64,000 nucleotides of DNA, from positions 186,001 to 250,000 of the forward strand of contig CAZHCA010000001.1 in NCBI GenBank assembly GCA_964530825.1, given 5' to 3'. Source of the DNA: CAZHCA01 sp964530825 (GTDB taxonomy: Bacteria > Bacteroidota > Bacteroidia > Chitinophagales > Saprospiraceae). The position numbers and the translations under genes were made by a program. The notes beneath the pieces are model-generated. The model saw nothing but the letters and a program-made list of their open reading frames with translations. It did no database searches and was not told the DNA's origin. Of this stretch, positions 26,991 to 35,531 are shown piece by piece (position 1 is the first letter of the stretch; every line of letters starts with the position of its first letter).

Positions 26991-27015
26991 GCAGACTAAC
27001 AGGCGGTAAGTCTGC
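26991..27015. repeat. Perfect 7-bp inverted repeat in the mscS-iscA gap
   Basis: GCAGACT and AGTCTGC flank an 11-base loop, giving a small hairpin in the otherwise empty 270-bp gap. It could be part of an untranslated transcript that ends at the plus-strand terminator at 27165-27191. Confidence 0.35.
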
Positions 27016-27164
27016 AGTTGCATTGAAATGAAGCTAAGTAGCTACTCTGGCTAAGCACGGTTATGTTACAATGGTGTAAGGTTAGGGCATACAGAAATGA
27101 TAATTTGGATCGCCGTTTGAAACCGTTCCTCCTTTTCTAATATTGATTTTGCATGTTTCGAGGA

Positions 27165-27191
27165 GCAGCAGCCTTTCGCTGCTGCTTTTTT
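27165..27191 (+). terminator. Orphan plus-strand intrinsic terminator beside iscA
   Basis: GCAGCAG (27165-27171) and CTGCTGC (27179-27185) pair around CCTTTCG, followed by six T on the plus strand. The T-run touches the iscA stop codon. Both neighbouring genes run on the minus strand, where no T-run follows the stem, so the orientation fits a plus-strand transcript arising in the gap. Confidence 0.6.
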
Positions 27192-27522
27192 ATACGGCAA
27201 AACTCTCGCCGCAGCTACAAGTCCGTGCGGCATTCGGGTTGGAAAAGAAAAATCCTTTCCCGTTGAGGCCGCCCGAGAACTCGAGCGTGCTATTGTAGAG
27301 GTAAAGGAGGCTTTTTAAGTCGGTGACCACTTTGACTCCATTGTCCTCGAAAACCTGGTCGTCGGGCCGGTCCTGGTGATCGAATTCCATATTGTAGGTC
27401 AAGCCGGAACACCCGCCGCTTGTGATCGATACGCGTACGAATGTTGCTTTTTCCTTGCCTTCCTTTTCCTGAATTTCCAGGATCTTATTTTTTGCACTAT
27501 CCGCTACAAAAACCATAATCAT
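27190..27522 (-). CDS. iscA: A-type iron-sulfur assembly protein (IscA/SufA/HesB)
   Basis: 110 residues. The three ligand Cys of A-type carriers are present: one in SGGCSGL (about residue 34) and two in TCSCGESF near the C-terminus. These proteins hold and pass on Fe or Fe-S clusters during maturation of target enzymes. A second Met two codons later is an equally good start. It lies 10 bp after the cysteine desulfurase gene and is surely cotranscribed with it. Confidence 0.93.
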   Translation of the reverse strand: MIMVFVADSAKNKILEIQEKEGKEKATFVRVSITSGGCSGLTYNMEFDHQDRPDDQVFEDNGVKVVTDLKSLLYLYNSTLEFSGGLNGKGFFFSNPNAARTCSCGESFAV

Positions 27523-27532
27523 ACGTTTTTCC

Positions 27533-28735
27533 TTACTCTAAATTTACACCATCCTTATACATCATCCAAACGGGATTGATGGATCTTATTTGGTCGACAC
27601 CTTTTTTAATGGCTTCCAGTAGTATGGGAATATCGGCTGCTTCCGTGAAACGGCCTAAACTCAAACGTACGGAGGCGTGCGCCAGTTCGTCGGGCATGCC
27701 CATGGCCGACAGTACGTGCGAGGGATCCAGCGAACCCGACGTACAAGCAGCGCCGGACGAAACCGCGATCCGGTCCTTGAACGACATCATCAATTGTTCA
27801 CCGTCGACAAAGCGGATGGATACATTACTCACGTGCGGCAGGCGGCGTTCGATATTGCCGTTGATGTACAGCGCTTCTATTGCTTCCAGCAGGCCCTGCT
27901 CGAGCTGATCGCGCAAGCGGGCTAGGCGGGTGTGTTCTTCCTGCATCTCTTCGCGGGCAATGCGCACCGCTTCGCCGAAGCCCACAATAGCCGGCACGTT
28001 GAGCGTACCCGAGCGGAATCCCTGCTCGTGTCCGCCGCCGTCCAGCAAGGGATGGACGACCACCCTTGGCCGACGCCGGCTCAGGTAAAGTGCGCCTACT
28101 CCTTTGGGGCCATACATCTTGTGGGCGCTGCATGCTAGCAGATGGACCCCGGCTTCGGCAGGGGATACTGGGATCTTACCCACCGCCTGGGTAGCGTCGC
28201 TAAAGAGCAACGTCCCCTTACGGGCACAAATCTCGCCCATGGTTTCCATGGGATGAACCAGTCCGGTCTCGTTATTGGCCCACATGACCGCGACCAGGAT
28301 GGTGTCATCGCGGATGGCTGCTTCCAGGGCCGTCAGGTCGATATCGCCTTTTTCGTCTACGTCGAGGTAGGTAACTTCACCGCCCATCTTTTCGATTCGC
28401 TCGCAGGCATCGAGTACGGCTTTGTGCTCGGTTTTTACGGTGATGATATGGCCCCCTTTTTTCCGATAGGCTTCAAAAACGCCCTTCAGCGCCAGGTTGC
28501 AGGATTCGGTGGCACCGGAGGTGAAAACCAACTCGCGTGCCTCAATGCCTAGCGTTTGGGCTAGCTCGGCCCGGGCCTGGCGCACTGCCTCTTCCGCCTG
28601 CCAGCCGTAGAAATGGTGGCGACTAGCGGCATTGCCCGGACGCTGGGTAAAATAGGGCACCATTTTGTCGACTACCCGCGGGTCGACCGGTGTGGTGGCG
28701 TTGTAATCGCAGTATATAACCTTAGCTGGAGCCAT
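27533..28735 (-). CDS. iscS: Cysteine desulfurase, NifS/IscS class
   Basis: 400 residues, normal length. The PLP-binding Lys is in ACSAHKMYGPKG (about residue 206) and the sulfur-carrying Cys is in SSGAACTSGS (about residue 330). The N-terminal YCDYNATTPVDPRV and FTSGATESCNLALKG are typical of the family. The enzyme removes sulfur from cysteine and supplies it for Fe-S cluster assembly, here with the A-type carrier encoded next. An iscU scaffold gene is not in this window. The GC-rich gene is divergent from mutA, with a shared 139-bp promoter gap. Confidence 0.94.
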   Translation of the reverse strand: MAPAKVIYCDYNATTPVDPRVVDKMVPYFTQRPGNAASRHHFYGWQAEEAVRQARAELAQTLGIEARELVFTSGATESCNLALKGVFEAYRKKGGHIITVKTEHKAVLDACERIEKMGGEVTYLDVDEKGDIDLTALEAAIRDDTILVAVMWANNETGLVHPMETMGEICARKGTLLFSDATQAVGKIPVSPAEAGVHLLACSAHKMYGPKGVGALYLSRRRPRVVVHPLLDGGGHEQGFRSGTLNVPAIVGFGEAVRIAREEMQEEHTRLARLRDQLEQGLLEAIEALYINGNIERRLPHVSNVSIRFVDGEQLMMSFKDRIAVSSGAACTSGSLDPSHVLSAMGMPDELAHASVRLSLGRFTEAADIPILLEAIKKGVDQIRSINPVWMMYKDGVNLE

Positions 28736-28874
28736 GCCGGACTATGTTCCGAATTATATCGTTAGAGATTTAATTGTTGAAACGGTGAGATTTAGGAAAA
28801 AGTTTGTCAAAAATCACCGGCGCCTTACTTCCGAATCTTTAAATTGGTCAGTGGCAGATTAAAACCGCATACCA

Positions 28875-30047
28875 ATGAACGATCCCCTGCAACTTGACGA
28901 TGCCTTTCCTCCCGTTTCTCGCGAAGCGTGGGTCGCTAAAGTCGAAAAAGATCTCAAGGGCAAGCCTTGGTCCGACCTTCAATGGCATTTGGAAGAGGAC
29001 CTGGTGGTCGACCCTTTCTACCACCCAGATGATTTCGAAGCGCCTCCGCCTCCCATTCCTTCACCATCTGGAGGCGAGTGGGAGATTGGCGAGTATATTT
29101 CGGTCGAACGTAACTATGCCGATGCCAACCGCCGCCTGCACACAGGGTTGAAGGGCGGCGTTGAGGCCCCTTTGTTTCGCATGCGTTCGCGCCCGGGAGC
29201 TGCAGCCATCCGACAGTTGCTCGACCAGGTGAAGCTCACCCATATCTCCCTGCATTTTGCTGAAATTGGGACCGATAAAGATCCGGTCGCCCTGTTTGAT
29301 CTGCTGGTGTCCCTGGCCGAAGAAGAAAACCTTCCAAAAGCCGACATTCGGGGATCCATCGACTTTGATCCGATCGATGATTACAGCACCCCGCCCCTCG
29401 ATAAATTGGTGCGCATGATTGAGCTAACCGAGCAGCAATTCCCGCAGTTCCGGGTGCTCAATATCAACGGCGCCCGCTTTCACGGAGAGCAGGCCGATAC
29501 AACCCGCGAGCTCGGCTACACCTTGGCCAAGGGTGCGGCTTATCTCGAGCAGGGCATCGACCGCGGCCTGAACGCCGAACAGGTCAACCGTTCCTTGTTT
29601 TTCACTATGGCGGTGAGTTCGAGTTATTTTGTAGAGATTGCTAAGCTGCGCGCCCTGCGCCTGCTGTGGGCGAATATCCTGGCCGCTTACGGTGCTGCCA
29701 CTTCCGAAATGCCGCCCCTGATCGTCCACCTGGCACCCGAGACCCAAGTCGACGACGAGCCCACTAACATGATCAGAGCCGCTACCCAGACCATGTCGGC
29801 CGTGCTGGGCGGAGCCAGCTGCATCTATGTCCTGCCGGCCAATGCCATCAAGGAGCAGGGGCCTGACCCCTTCTCGCTGCGCATCGCCCGCAACGTGCAG
29901 CACCTCCTCAAGATGGAAAGCCACCTGCACCGCGTGGCCGACCCGGCGGCCGGTAGCTACTACATCGAAAAACTGACAGATAAGCTAGCTAACAAGGCCT
30001 GGACCGTATTCCGGGAAGTGCATGCTAAGCGGGGATTCTTTGTGTGA
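28875..30047 (+). pseudogene. mutA: Methylmalonyl-CoA mutase small subunit (MutA), 3'-truncated
   Basis: 390 residues. The sequence runs from the MutA N-terminus through the TIM-barrel part. Seen are REAWVAKVEKDLKGKPWSDL, FRVLNINGARFHG, AYLEQGIDRGLNAEQV and, near the end, LLKMESHLHRVADPAAGSYYIEKLTDKLANKAW. MutA normally continues some 60-90 residues or more beyond this block; here it stops at VHAKRGFFV. No other plus-strand frame restores a recognisable MutA end. mutB, normally directly downstream, is missing, and a reversed coding-like fragment begins 7 bp after the stop. The catalytic, cobalamin-binding subunit would be MutB, so this copy alone cannot isomerise methylmalonyl-CoA. Deletion or rearrangement is likely; assembly error is possible. 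Confidence 0.75.
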
Positions 30048-30053
30048 CAGCAA

Positions 30054-30218
30054 TTACTGGTGGTGGCCCCCTTTCCAGTTTCGTAAATCGTCAGCGATAT
30101 ATTGGGCAATCCGGTCGCCAAACCAGGTTTGCCAGCCTAATGTGTACGCTAATCGGCGGCTGTCCCGGGTAACCGCGAAGCTATCTGGAGCGAAAAAGGG
30201 AAATTTAAACCGGAAACA
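30054..30218 (-). pseudogene. Coding-like fragment abutting truncated mutA
   Basis: A 54-codon minus-strand frame without any ATG, closed by a TAA at 30054-30056 and bounded upstream by a stop at 30219-30221. The translation looks like the C-terminal end of a real protein (FFAPDSFAVTRDSRRLAYTL, then GWQTWFGDRIAQYIADDLRN), with balanced composition. I cannot assign a family. Together with the cut mutA it suggests that a rearrangement joined two broken gene ends. Confidence 0.35.
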
Positions 30219-30324
30219 TTAAGCAATCGATATAAGGGTAGCGTACCCATACGAGCGGATACGGTAACCCTTTTCGGATAAACACCGTGGGTGGACCTTA
30301 CTCAATAGCCTCATTTTCTGCCAC

Positions 30325-33111
30325 CTACTCTCCTTCCGTTGTCGAGTACCCCTGCTCAATACCCTTTTCTTGGGGTGAAACGCCTTTTTTCATCCAACCG
30401 GGCATGGGTTGGCCCATCAGGTAGTGGTCGAAAAACTGGCCCATTCGCAGTTGGAAGTCCTTGCGATTTTGGTATTTGGAGGGCCAGTGGGGTTCATTGT
30501 TGTAGTTAAGGAGCCAGGCGGGCTTCCCCAGTCGCCGCATAGCCACAAAAAATTCAATACCTTGATACCAAGGTACCGCTCCATCTTCGTCGTTGTGCAG
30601 GATGAGTACAGGAGTATTGATCTTGTCGATGTAGAAGAGGGGAGAATTCTCGATGTATTTGCGGGGTTCTTCCCAGATGGAGCCGCCGATGCGGCTCTGG
30701 GTGCGCTCGTACTGGAACATACGGCTCAGGCCGGTGCCCCAGCGAATACCGCCGTAGGCCGAGGTCATGTTCACGACCGGCGCCCCCGACTCGGCACAGG
30801 CAAAGATGTCGGTCTGCGTAATCAGGTAAGCCGACTGGTAGCCACCCCAGCTGTGGCCCTGCACCCCGATGCGGTCGGGGTCGATGAAGCCTTTTTCCAG
30901 TAAGGACGTCACGCCGGGCAGTACGGCATCGTAAGCACTCTTGCCGGGGTAGCCTACCTCGTAGGGAATATCGGGAATAAAAATGACGTATCCCTTGCTG
31001 GCATACTGACTGAAATTGATGATCGAGCGGCCGTAGTCGGGCGTCCAGTGATTGTGCAGGCGGTCGCTGTAGCGTTCGTAAAAGTAGGTGATCATAGGAT
31101 ACTGCCGGTCGGGGTCGAAGCCTTCGGGCTTAATGAGCAGCCCCTCGAGGGGTTCGCCTTTCAGGGAGGTCCAGGAGTAGGGCTCGATGGTCCCCCAACG
31201 GTAGTCGCTCTGCTGTGGGTTGGCCTGGCTAATGGTGCGGTAGTTGTTCAGGCTATTGCCGTAAAGCAGGTCGGGGAAAGTCTGGAAGTTTTCGCGGACA
31301 AAGAGCCACTGGTCGGCTGTGCGCGCTTTGACGGGCCGGCGGCTGTATTGGTATGGGCCGCTCTCCACTACATCCTTGGTGCCGGTATGGATATTGAAAT
31401 AGAAGTAGCCCTCCTCTTTGGTGTCTTCATCGCGGAAGTGGAAAAGCATGGGCTTGACCTCATCGATCGACTGTGCCTCGGGGTCGACCTCGATGTAGCG
31501 GCAGATGCGTTTTTCTTCTCGGGAGTTGGTCAGATTGTTGGGGGCCAGGCCGCCGCGTGGGTCAAGCAGCCAGGCATCGTAGCGGTCGTACACGATGAAG
31601 AAGTCGTCGTCAATGGTCCAACCGGCGCTGCCGTAGCTGCCGGGGTACATAGGCTGGTCGTACAGCTCATCGTAGAAGGCGACCTCCAGGTTGTTAGTCA
31701 GCTGGCGCGTTTTATTGTCGCTGAAGCTGTAGGCGTACCAGGCCGTATCGGGGCGGCTGAACCAATAGGCGTACTCGCCTTTCGGCGAGACCTTCGGGCG
31801 GCCCATGACGCCTTTGGCGATCATATCAGTATCGCCTGTATTGATCTCGACTTTGTAGATGTCGCGCACAGCTGGAAAGCCAGCCCAGGAAATCGCTTGC
31901 AAGTAAGGTCTTTCGTCGTAGCCGATGGCATAGCGTCCGTTGCGATCTTCGTCCATCACCATGCCTGTAAACTGGCCGTCGTTGAGCCGCACAAGCTTAT
32001 CCGGTTGCGGCAGGTAAACCGCCTGCAGCTTTTGCAACTCGTCTTTTTGGAGCTGTACTTCCTGTTGGGTGTACAGGTAGGCATCCTGGTAGTTCCAGAC
32101 TTCCACCTCTACGATTTCCTCTTCCAGTAAAGTAGTATCCTGCAGGAGCGGTTTTTTTTCCAGCGCAAAGAATACGCGTTCGCCGGTTTCGGAAAACTGG
32201 AGCTCCCCGTCGTGATCGATCTGGTATTCCACCGGCAAGAAGTTGTCGGTAACCTGTAGGGCAGGACGAGCTTCCGGTAGGTTGGGCCCCCAGTAGAACA
32301 GCTCGTAGGGGCGGTGGCGCATTTTGCTGGTATTCAGGTCGGTTACAAAGGCGGCTCGCCGGCCGTCTTTGCTGAGGGCTGCCTTGTGGAACTTGCCGCG
32401 GTAGGGGAAAATAGTGGCCGGATCCTGCCCGGCGCGCCAAAAGTATACGCCCGGGGCAATGGTCGAATCCTTGTCGGTCTGGGCGAATAGACAAACCTGG
32501 GCTTCTTCGGCAGTGGCGTAGGTCATTACGTCGCTAAAGCGAAAAGTATCCACGCCGTTGAGGCTAAGGATGATGAAGGGCTCCATCTTCTGTTCCTGCT
32601 CCGACAGCGAAGTGTCGGGCAGGACTTTTGGCCGGTAGATCAGCCAGCCCGGCCATTTTTCCGGAAGGTCGAAAGAAGCAATACCCGGAATGGTTTGGGG
32701 TCCCTGGCCGGGGTTCTGCAGGTCGACGACGTATAGCGTGTCGCCCGGCAACTCTTCTTTCTCTTTACCCCCGCGGCGCATGGCCTTGAGGGAGTCTTCA
32801 GGCGGCCGCACCTGAACGACCAGGTAACGGTTATCGGCCGAAAAAGCGGGTTTTTGGGCCCGGGCGAAGGTGCGCTCCTGCCGGGTATTGCCGTCGTAGA
32901 GTACCACCGCAGGGTCGCCTTCGTGAGGCCGGAGTTGGTAGGCTACCCAGCGACCGTTGAAACTGAGTGTCTCGTCCTCGATGGTTTTCCAACGGGCAAT
33001 GTCTTCGTGGGTCAAGACTTTCTTCTCATTGGCCTGGGCGCCCAGCTGCAGCACGGTGGCCAGTAAAAAAAGACAAAGGAATAGGCAAACCTTGGGCATA
33101 TTCGGTGTCAC
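30325..33111 (-). CDS. S9 family prolyl-oligopeptidase-like peptidase, secreted
   Basis: 928 residues. A signal peptide (MPKVCLFLCLFLLATVLQLGAQA, starting at Met5 or Met1) exports it to the periplasm. The first 650 or so residues form a WD/beta-propeller-like domain that gates access; the C-terminal alpha/beta hydrolase has the nucleophile S754 in GVQGHSWGGYQSA. The Asp is in LHNDEDGAVPW (about residue 836) and the His in NNEPHWPS (about residue 872). Such enzymes cleave peptides after Pro or act as dipeptidyl/acylaminoacyl peptidases. Exact specificity unknown. Single gene on its strand. Confidence 0.92.
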   Translation of the reverse strand: MTPNMPKVCLFLCLFLLATVLQLGAQANEKKVLTHEDIARWKTIEDETLSFNGRWVAYQLRPHEGDPAVVLYDGNTRQERTFARAQKPAFSADNRYLVVQVRPPEDSLKAMRRGGKEKEELPGDTLYVVDLQNPGQGPQTIPGIASFDLPEKWPGWLIYRPKVLPDTSLSEQEQKMEPFIILSLNGVDTFRFSDVMTYATAEEAQVCLFAQTDKDSTIAPGVYFWRAGQDPATIFPYRGKFHKAALSKDGRRAAFVTDLNTSKMRHRPYELFYWGPNLPEARPALQVTDNFLPVEYQIDHDGELQFSETGERVFFALEKKPLLQDTTLLEEEIVEVEVWNYQDAYLYTQQEVQLQKDELQKLQAVYLPQPDKLVRLNDGQFTGMVMDEDRNGRYAIGYDERPYLQAISWAGFPAVRDIYKVEINTGDTDMIAKGVMGRPKVSPKGEYAYWFSRPDTAWYAYSFSDNKTRQLTNNLEVAFYDELYDQPMYPGSYGSAGWTIDDDFFIVYDRYDAWLLDPRGGLAPNNLTNSREEKRICRYIEVDPEAQSIDEVKPMLFHFRDEDTKEEGYFYFNIHTGTKDVVESGPYQYSRRPVKARTADQWLFVRENFQTFPDLLYGNSLNNYRTISQANPQQSDYRWGTIEPYSWTSLKGEPLEGLLIKPEGFDPDRQYPMITYFYERYSDRLHNHWTPDYGRSIINFSQYASKGYVIFIPDIPYEVGYPGKSAYDAVLPGVTSLLEKGFIDPDRIGVQGHSWGGYQSAYLITQTDIFACAESGAPVVNMTSAYGGIRWGTGLSRMFQYERTQSRIGGSIWEEPRKYIENSPLFYIDKINTPVLILHNDEDGAVPWYQGIEFFVAMRRLGKPAWLLNYNNEPHWPSKYQNRKDFQLRMGQFFDHYLMGQPMPGWMKKGVSPQEKGIEQGYSTTEGE

Positions 33112-33285
33112 TTCTGATTATGGTCTATCAATCGATGGAGAAGATCAAGATAAGGACTCTTATTAAAACGGATGGAAAAAGCACCGGATATTATACCAGT
33201 CTGGAACTAAGTCGGAAAAAAACAGGTAAGGTATAGCGGAGCGCACTGGTGTAGGCGCTTGTGTATCATCCGTTAAAGCGCAGCC

Positions 33286-34671
33286 ATGCAAAAGTTTCTC
33301 CGACTGTTCTGGGAGGCCGTACAAGGAAAAGAAAAAGATTTCACGACCGGTAGTATAGACCGCGCCATTTTTCTATTGGCGGTACCCATGATTATGGAGA
33401 TGGGTATGGAGTCCCTATTCTCCATCATCGATATTTATTTCGTAGCATCGCTAGGTTCGGCGGCAACGACGGCAGTGGGCATCACCGAGGCGGTAATGTC
33501 GGTTGTGTACGCTATTGCGGTGGGTATTAGCGTAGCGGCGACGGCCTTAGTTGCGCGTCGCGTAGGAGAAAAGAAATGGCGCAATGCTGCCGAAGCGGCC
33601 GTACAGGCCATCATCATCGGGCTGGTAGTAGCTTTTATTTTAGGACTCACCGGTTTGTTTTTCAGCCGCCGCATTCTGGAGTTGATGAATGCGGAAGCTT
33701 CAGTTATCGAGCAGGGCTTCCGGTATACGCAGATCGTGTTGGGCTCGAATATCGTTGTTGTACTGCTCTTTCTACTCAACGGTATCTTTCGGGGTGCCGG
33801 CGATGCTTCTTTGGCGATGTACGCTTTGGTTCTGGCCAATGGGCTCAATATCGTGCTTGACCCGTTATTGATCTTTGGTATCGGTCCGTTCCCGGAGTTG
33901 GGCGTCACGGGCGCCGCGATAGCAACCGTCATTGGGCGCAGCACTGGGGTTGCTTTTCAGCTTTTTATCCTCTTTGGAGGCCATGGTCTTGTAAAAATTC
34001 GCTGGCAGGACTTCCGGGTGGATCGTGTGATTATCAAGCGCCTGGCCCGCTTATCAGCTACCGGGGCTGGACAGTTTCTGATCGGTTCGGCCAGTTGGAT
34101 CCTTTTATTGTGGATCATCGGTCATTTCGGCAAAGAGGCCACTGCCGGCTATACAATCGCTATCCGCCTGATTATTTTTACGATCCTGCCTTCCTGGGGC
34201 GTAGCTATGGCCGCTTCCACTCTTGTTGGGCAGAACTTGGGCGCCGGTCAGCCCGAACGAGCGGAGCGGAGTGTCTGGCGCTCGGCTTTTATCAATATGC
34301 TCTTCCTGTTGCTCGTCTCCGTAGTATATTTTTTTAATGCCGAGGCGATCGTACGCGTATTTGATTCGACCCCCGAAGTAGTGCGGGCCGGTGTACTGAG
34401 CTTGCGCATCATATGCCTGGGGTACATCTTTTTTGCCTACGGCATGGTGCTTAGCCAAGCCTTTAATGGCGCCGGCGACACCCGTACACCTACGATTATT
34501 AATTTCTTTTGCTTCTGGATGCTGGAAATACCTTTGGCGTACACCTTGGCCCTGATTTTCGGTTGGGGCCTGGCTGGAGTCTGCTGGGCCATTGCCATCA
34601 GTGAAACTACGCTGGCCATCGTTGCGATTTTGTGGTTCCGCCGCGGAAACTGGCGTACGGTAGAGATTTAA
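33286..34671 (+). CDS. MATE family efflux transporter
   Basis: 461 residues and twelve predicted membrane helices in two halves of six, the MATE layout. Typical stretches are TGSIDRAIFLLAVPMIMEMGMESLFSIID (start of the first half) and FRGAGDASLAMYALVLANGLNIVLDPLLIFG, with the second half repeating the pattern at VGQNLGAGQPERAERSVWRSAF and FNGAGDTRTPTIINFFCFWMLEIPLAY. MATE proteins export cationic or organic compounds in exchange for Na+ or H+. Substrate unknown. Its stop overlaps the end of the convergent SRPBCC gene by 4 bp. Confidence 0.94.
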   Translation: MQKFLRLFWEAVQGKEKDFTTGSIDRAIFLLAVPMIMEMGMESLFSIIDIYFVASLGSAATTAVGITEAVMSVVYAIAVGISVAATALVARRVGEKKWRNAAEAAVQAIIIGLVVAFILGLTGLFFSRRILELMNAEASVIEQGFRYTQIVLGSNIVVVLLFLLNGIFRGAGDASLAMYALVLANGLNIVLDPLLIFGIGPFPELGVTGAAIATVIGRSTGVAFQLFILFGGHGLVKIRWQDFRVDRVIIKRLARLSATGAGQFLIGSASWILLLWIIGHFGKEATAGYTIAIRLIIFTILPSWGVAMAASTLVGQNLGAGQPERAERSVWRSAFINMLFLLLVSVVYFFNAEAIVRVFDSTPEVVRAGVLSLRIICLGYIFFAYGMVLSQAFNGAGDTRTPTIINFFCFWMLEIPLAYTLALIFGWGLAGVCWAIAISETTLAIVAILWFRRGNWRTVEI

Positions 34672-35153
34672 CGACTTCCGGTAAGGGAAGTGGCCGGGCC
34701 AAAGATGGTTTCAACAGCGGTCTGGCGATAGGTAAAGATCTCATCAATCATGCGTGCTACGAATAGGCGATTGGCGAGCGTACCCAGAGGCCCAAGTGGT
34801 GCCCGGTAGTAAAGCAGGTCGCGCACTTCGGTGCCTTGCTCTACCGCCCGGAAATGGTGCTCATGGTGCCAGAACGCATAGGGGCCCGATCGCTGCTCGT
34901 CAATAAAGTACCGCAGCGGCTCAATGTGTTTGATTTCCGAGGTCCAGTTCAAAGGGATGTTCAACAGGGGGCGAATGCGGTGCTGGATCAGCATGCCGGT
35001 GTACATCTCGATGCCGCTCCAGTCAGTGACGGTTTCGAAAGCAACGTCGTCCGGAGTGAGCTTAGAAAGATTTTCCGGACGGGAAAAGAAACTCCAGACT
35101 TCTTCCAGTGAGGCAGGAACCAGTAAAACCCACTCTTTCCGTTGGATTCGCAT
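34668..35153 (-). CDS. SRPBCC (START-like) domain protein
   Basis: 161 residues, a single helix-grip fold. The start RKEWVLLVPASLEEVWSFFSRPENLSKLTP is typical of the SRPBCC group, in which a large cavity binds a hydrophobic ligand. The end GPLGTLANRLFVARMIDEIFTYRQ is typical of its cell-division-inhibitor/ligand-binding subgroup. Cytosolic. The ligand and pathway are not known. A 378-bp AT-rich gap lies upstream. Confidence 0.85.
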   Translation of the reverse strand: MRIQRKEWVLLVPASLEEVWSFFSRPENLSKLTPDDVAFETVTDWSGIEMYTGMLIQHRIRPLLNIPLNWTSEIKHIEPLRYFIDEQRSGPYAFWHHEHHFRAVEQGTEVRDLLYYRAPLGPLGTLANRLFVARMIDEIFTYRQTAVETIFGPATSLTGSR

Positions 35154-35531
35154 TTTTAGTTAAATTTTCAAGTTTAACAAAAAAGGTGTAAATTTGTTTT
35201 TCTAATAGGAACTGATTATCAATAGTTAAAGAATTGCAAATAAAAAAATACAAACTTTAACGTCTGGCTTACTGCGCGAAAGGTGATCAAATTATATATT
35301 TGTGTCGGAGATCTTTTTATGGCCAGAATAGAAGAAAATCATATATCCCTTAAACCGTTTTAAAGTTTAATCCCATGACTATTAAATGTATACCTGCATT
35401 GCTTTTCTCTGTGCACCTTCCTTTAGATTTTCCAATTTTAGTTACCGCTAACTGATGCTCTTCACTACCCTTGCTTAGGTGTTACTTCATCATTTGGAGT
35501 AATTTTTGGTAATTAAATTGCTAGAGGAACC
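35154..35531. other. AT-rich intergenic region with divergent promoters
   Basis: 378 bp between the divergent SRPBCC and secreted-protein genes. It is strongly AT-rich, without a coding frame, strong hairpin or exact TAnnTTTG element. Near matches exist on both strands (for example TAATTTTTG before the right-hand gene), so it presumably holds both promoters and a 5' leader. Confidence 0.4.
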
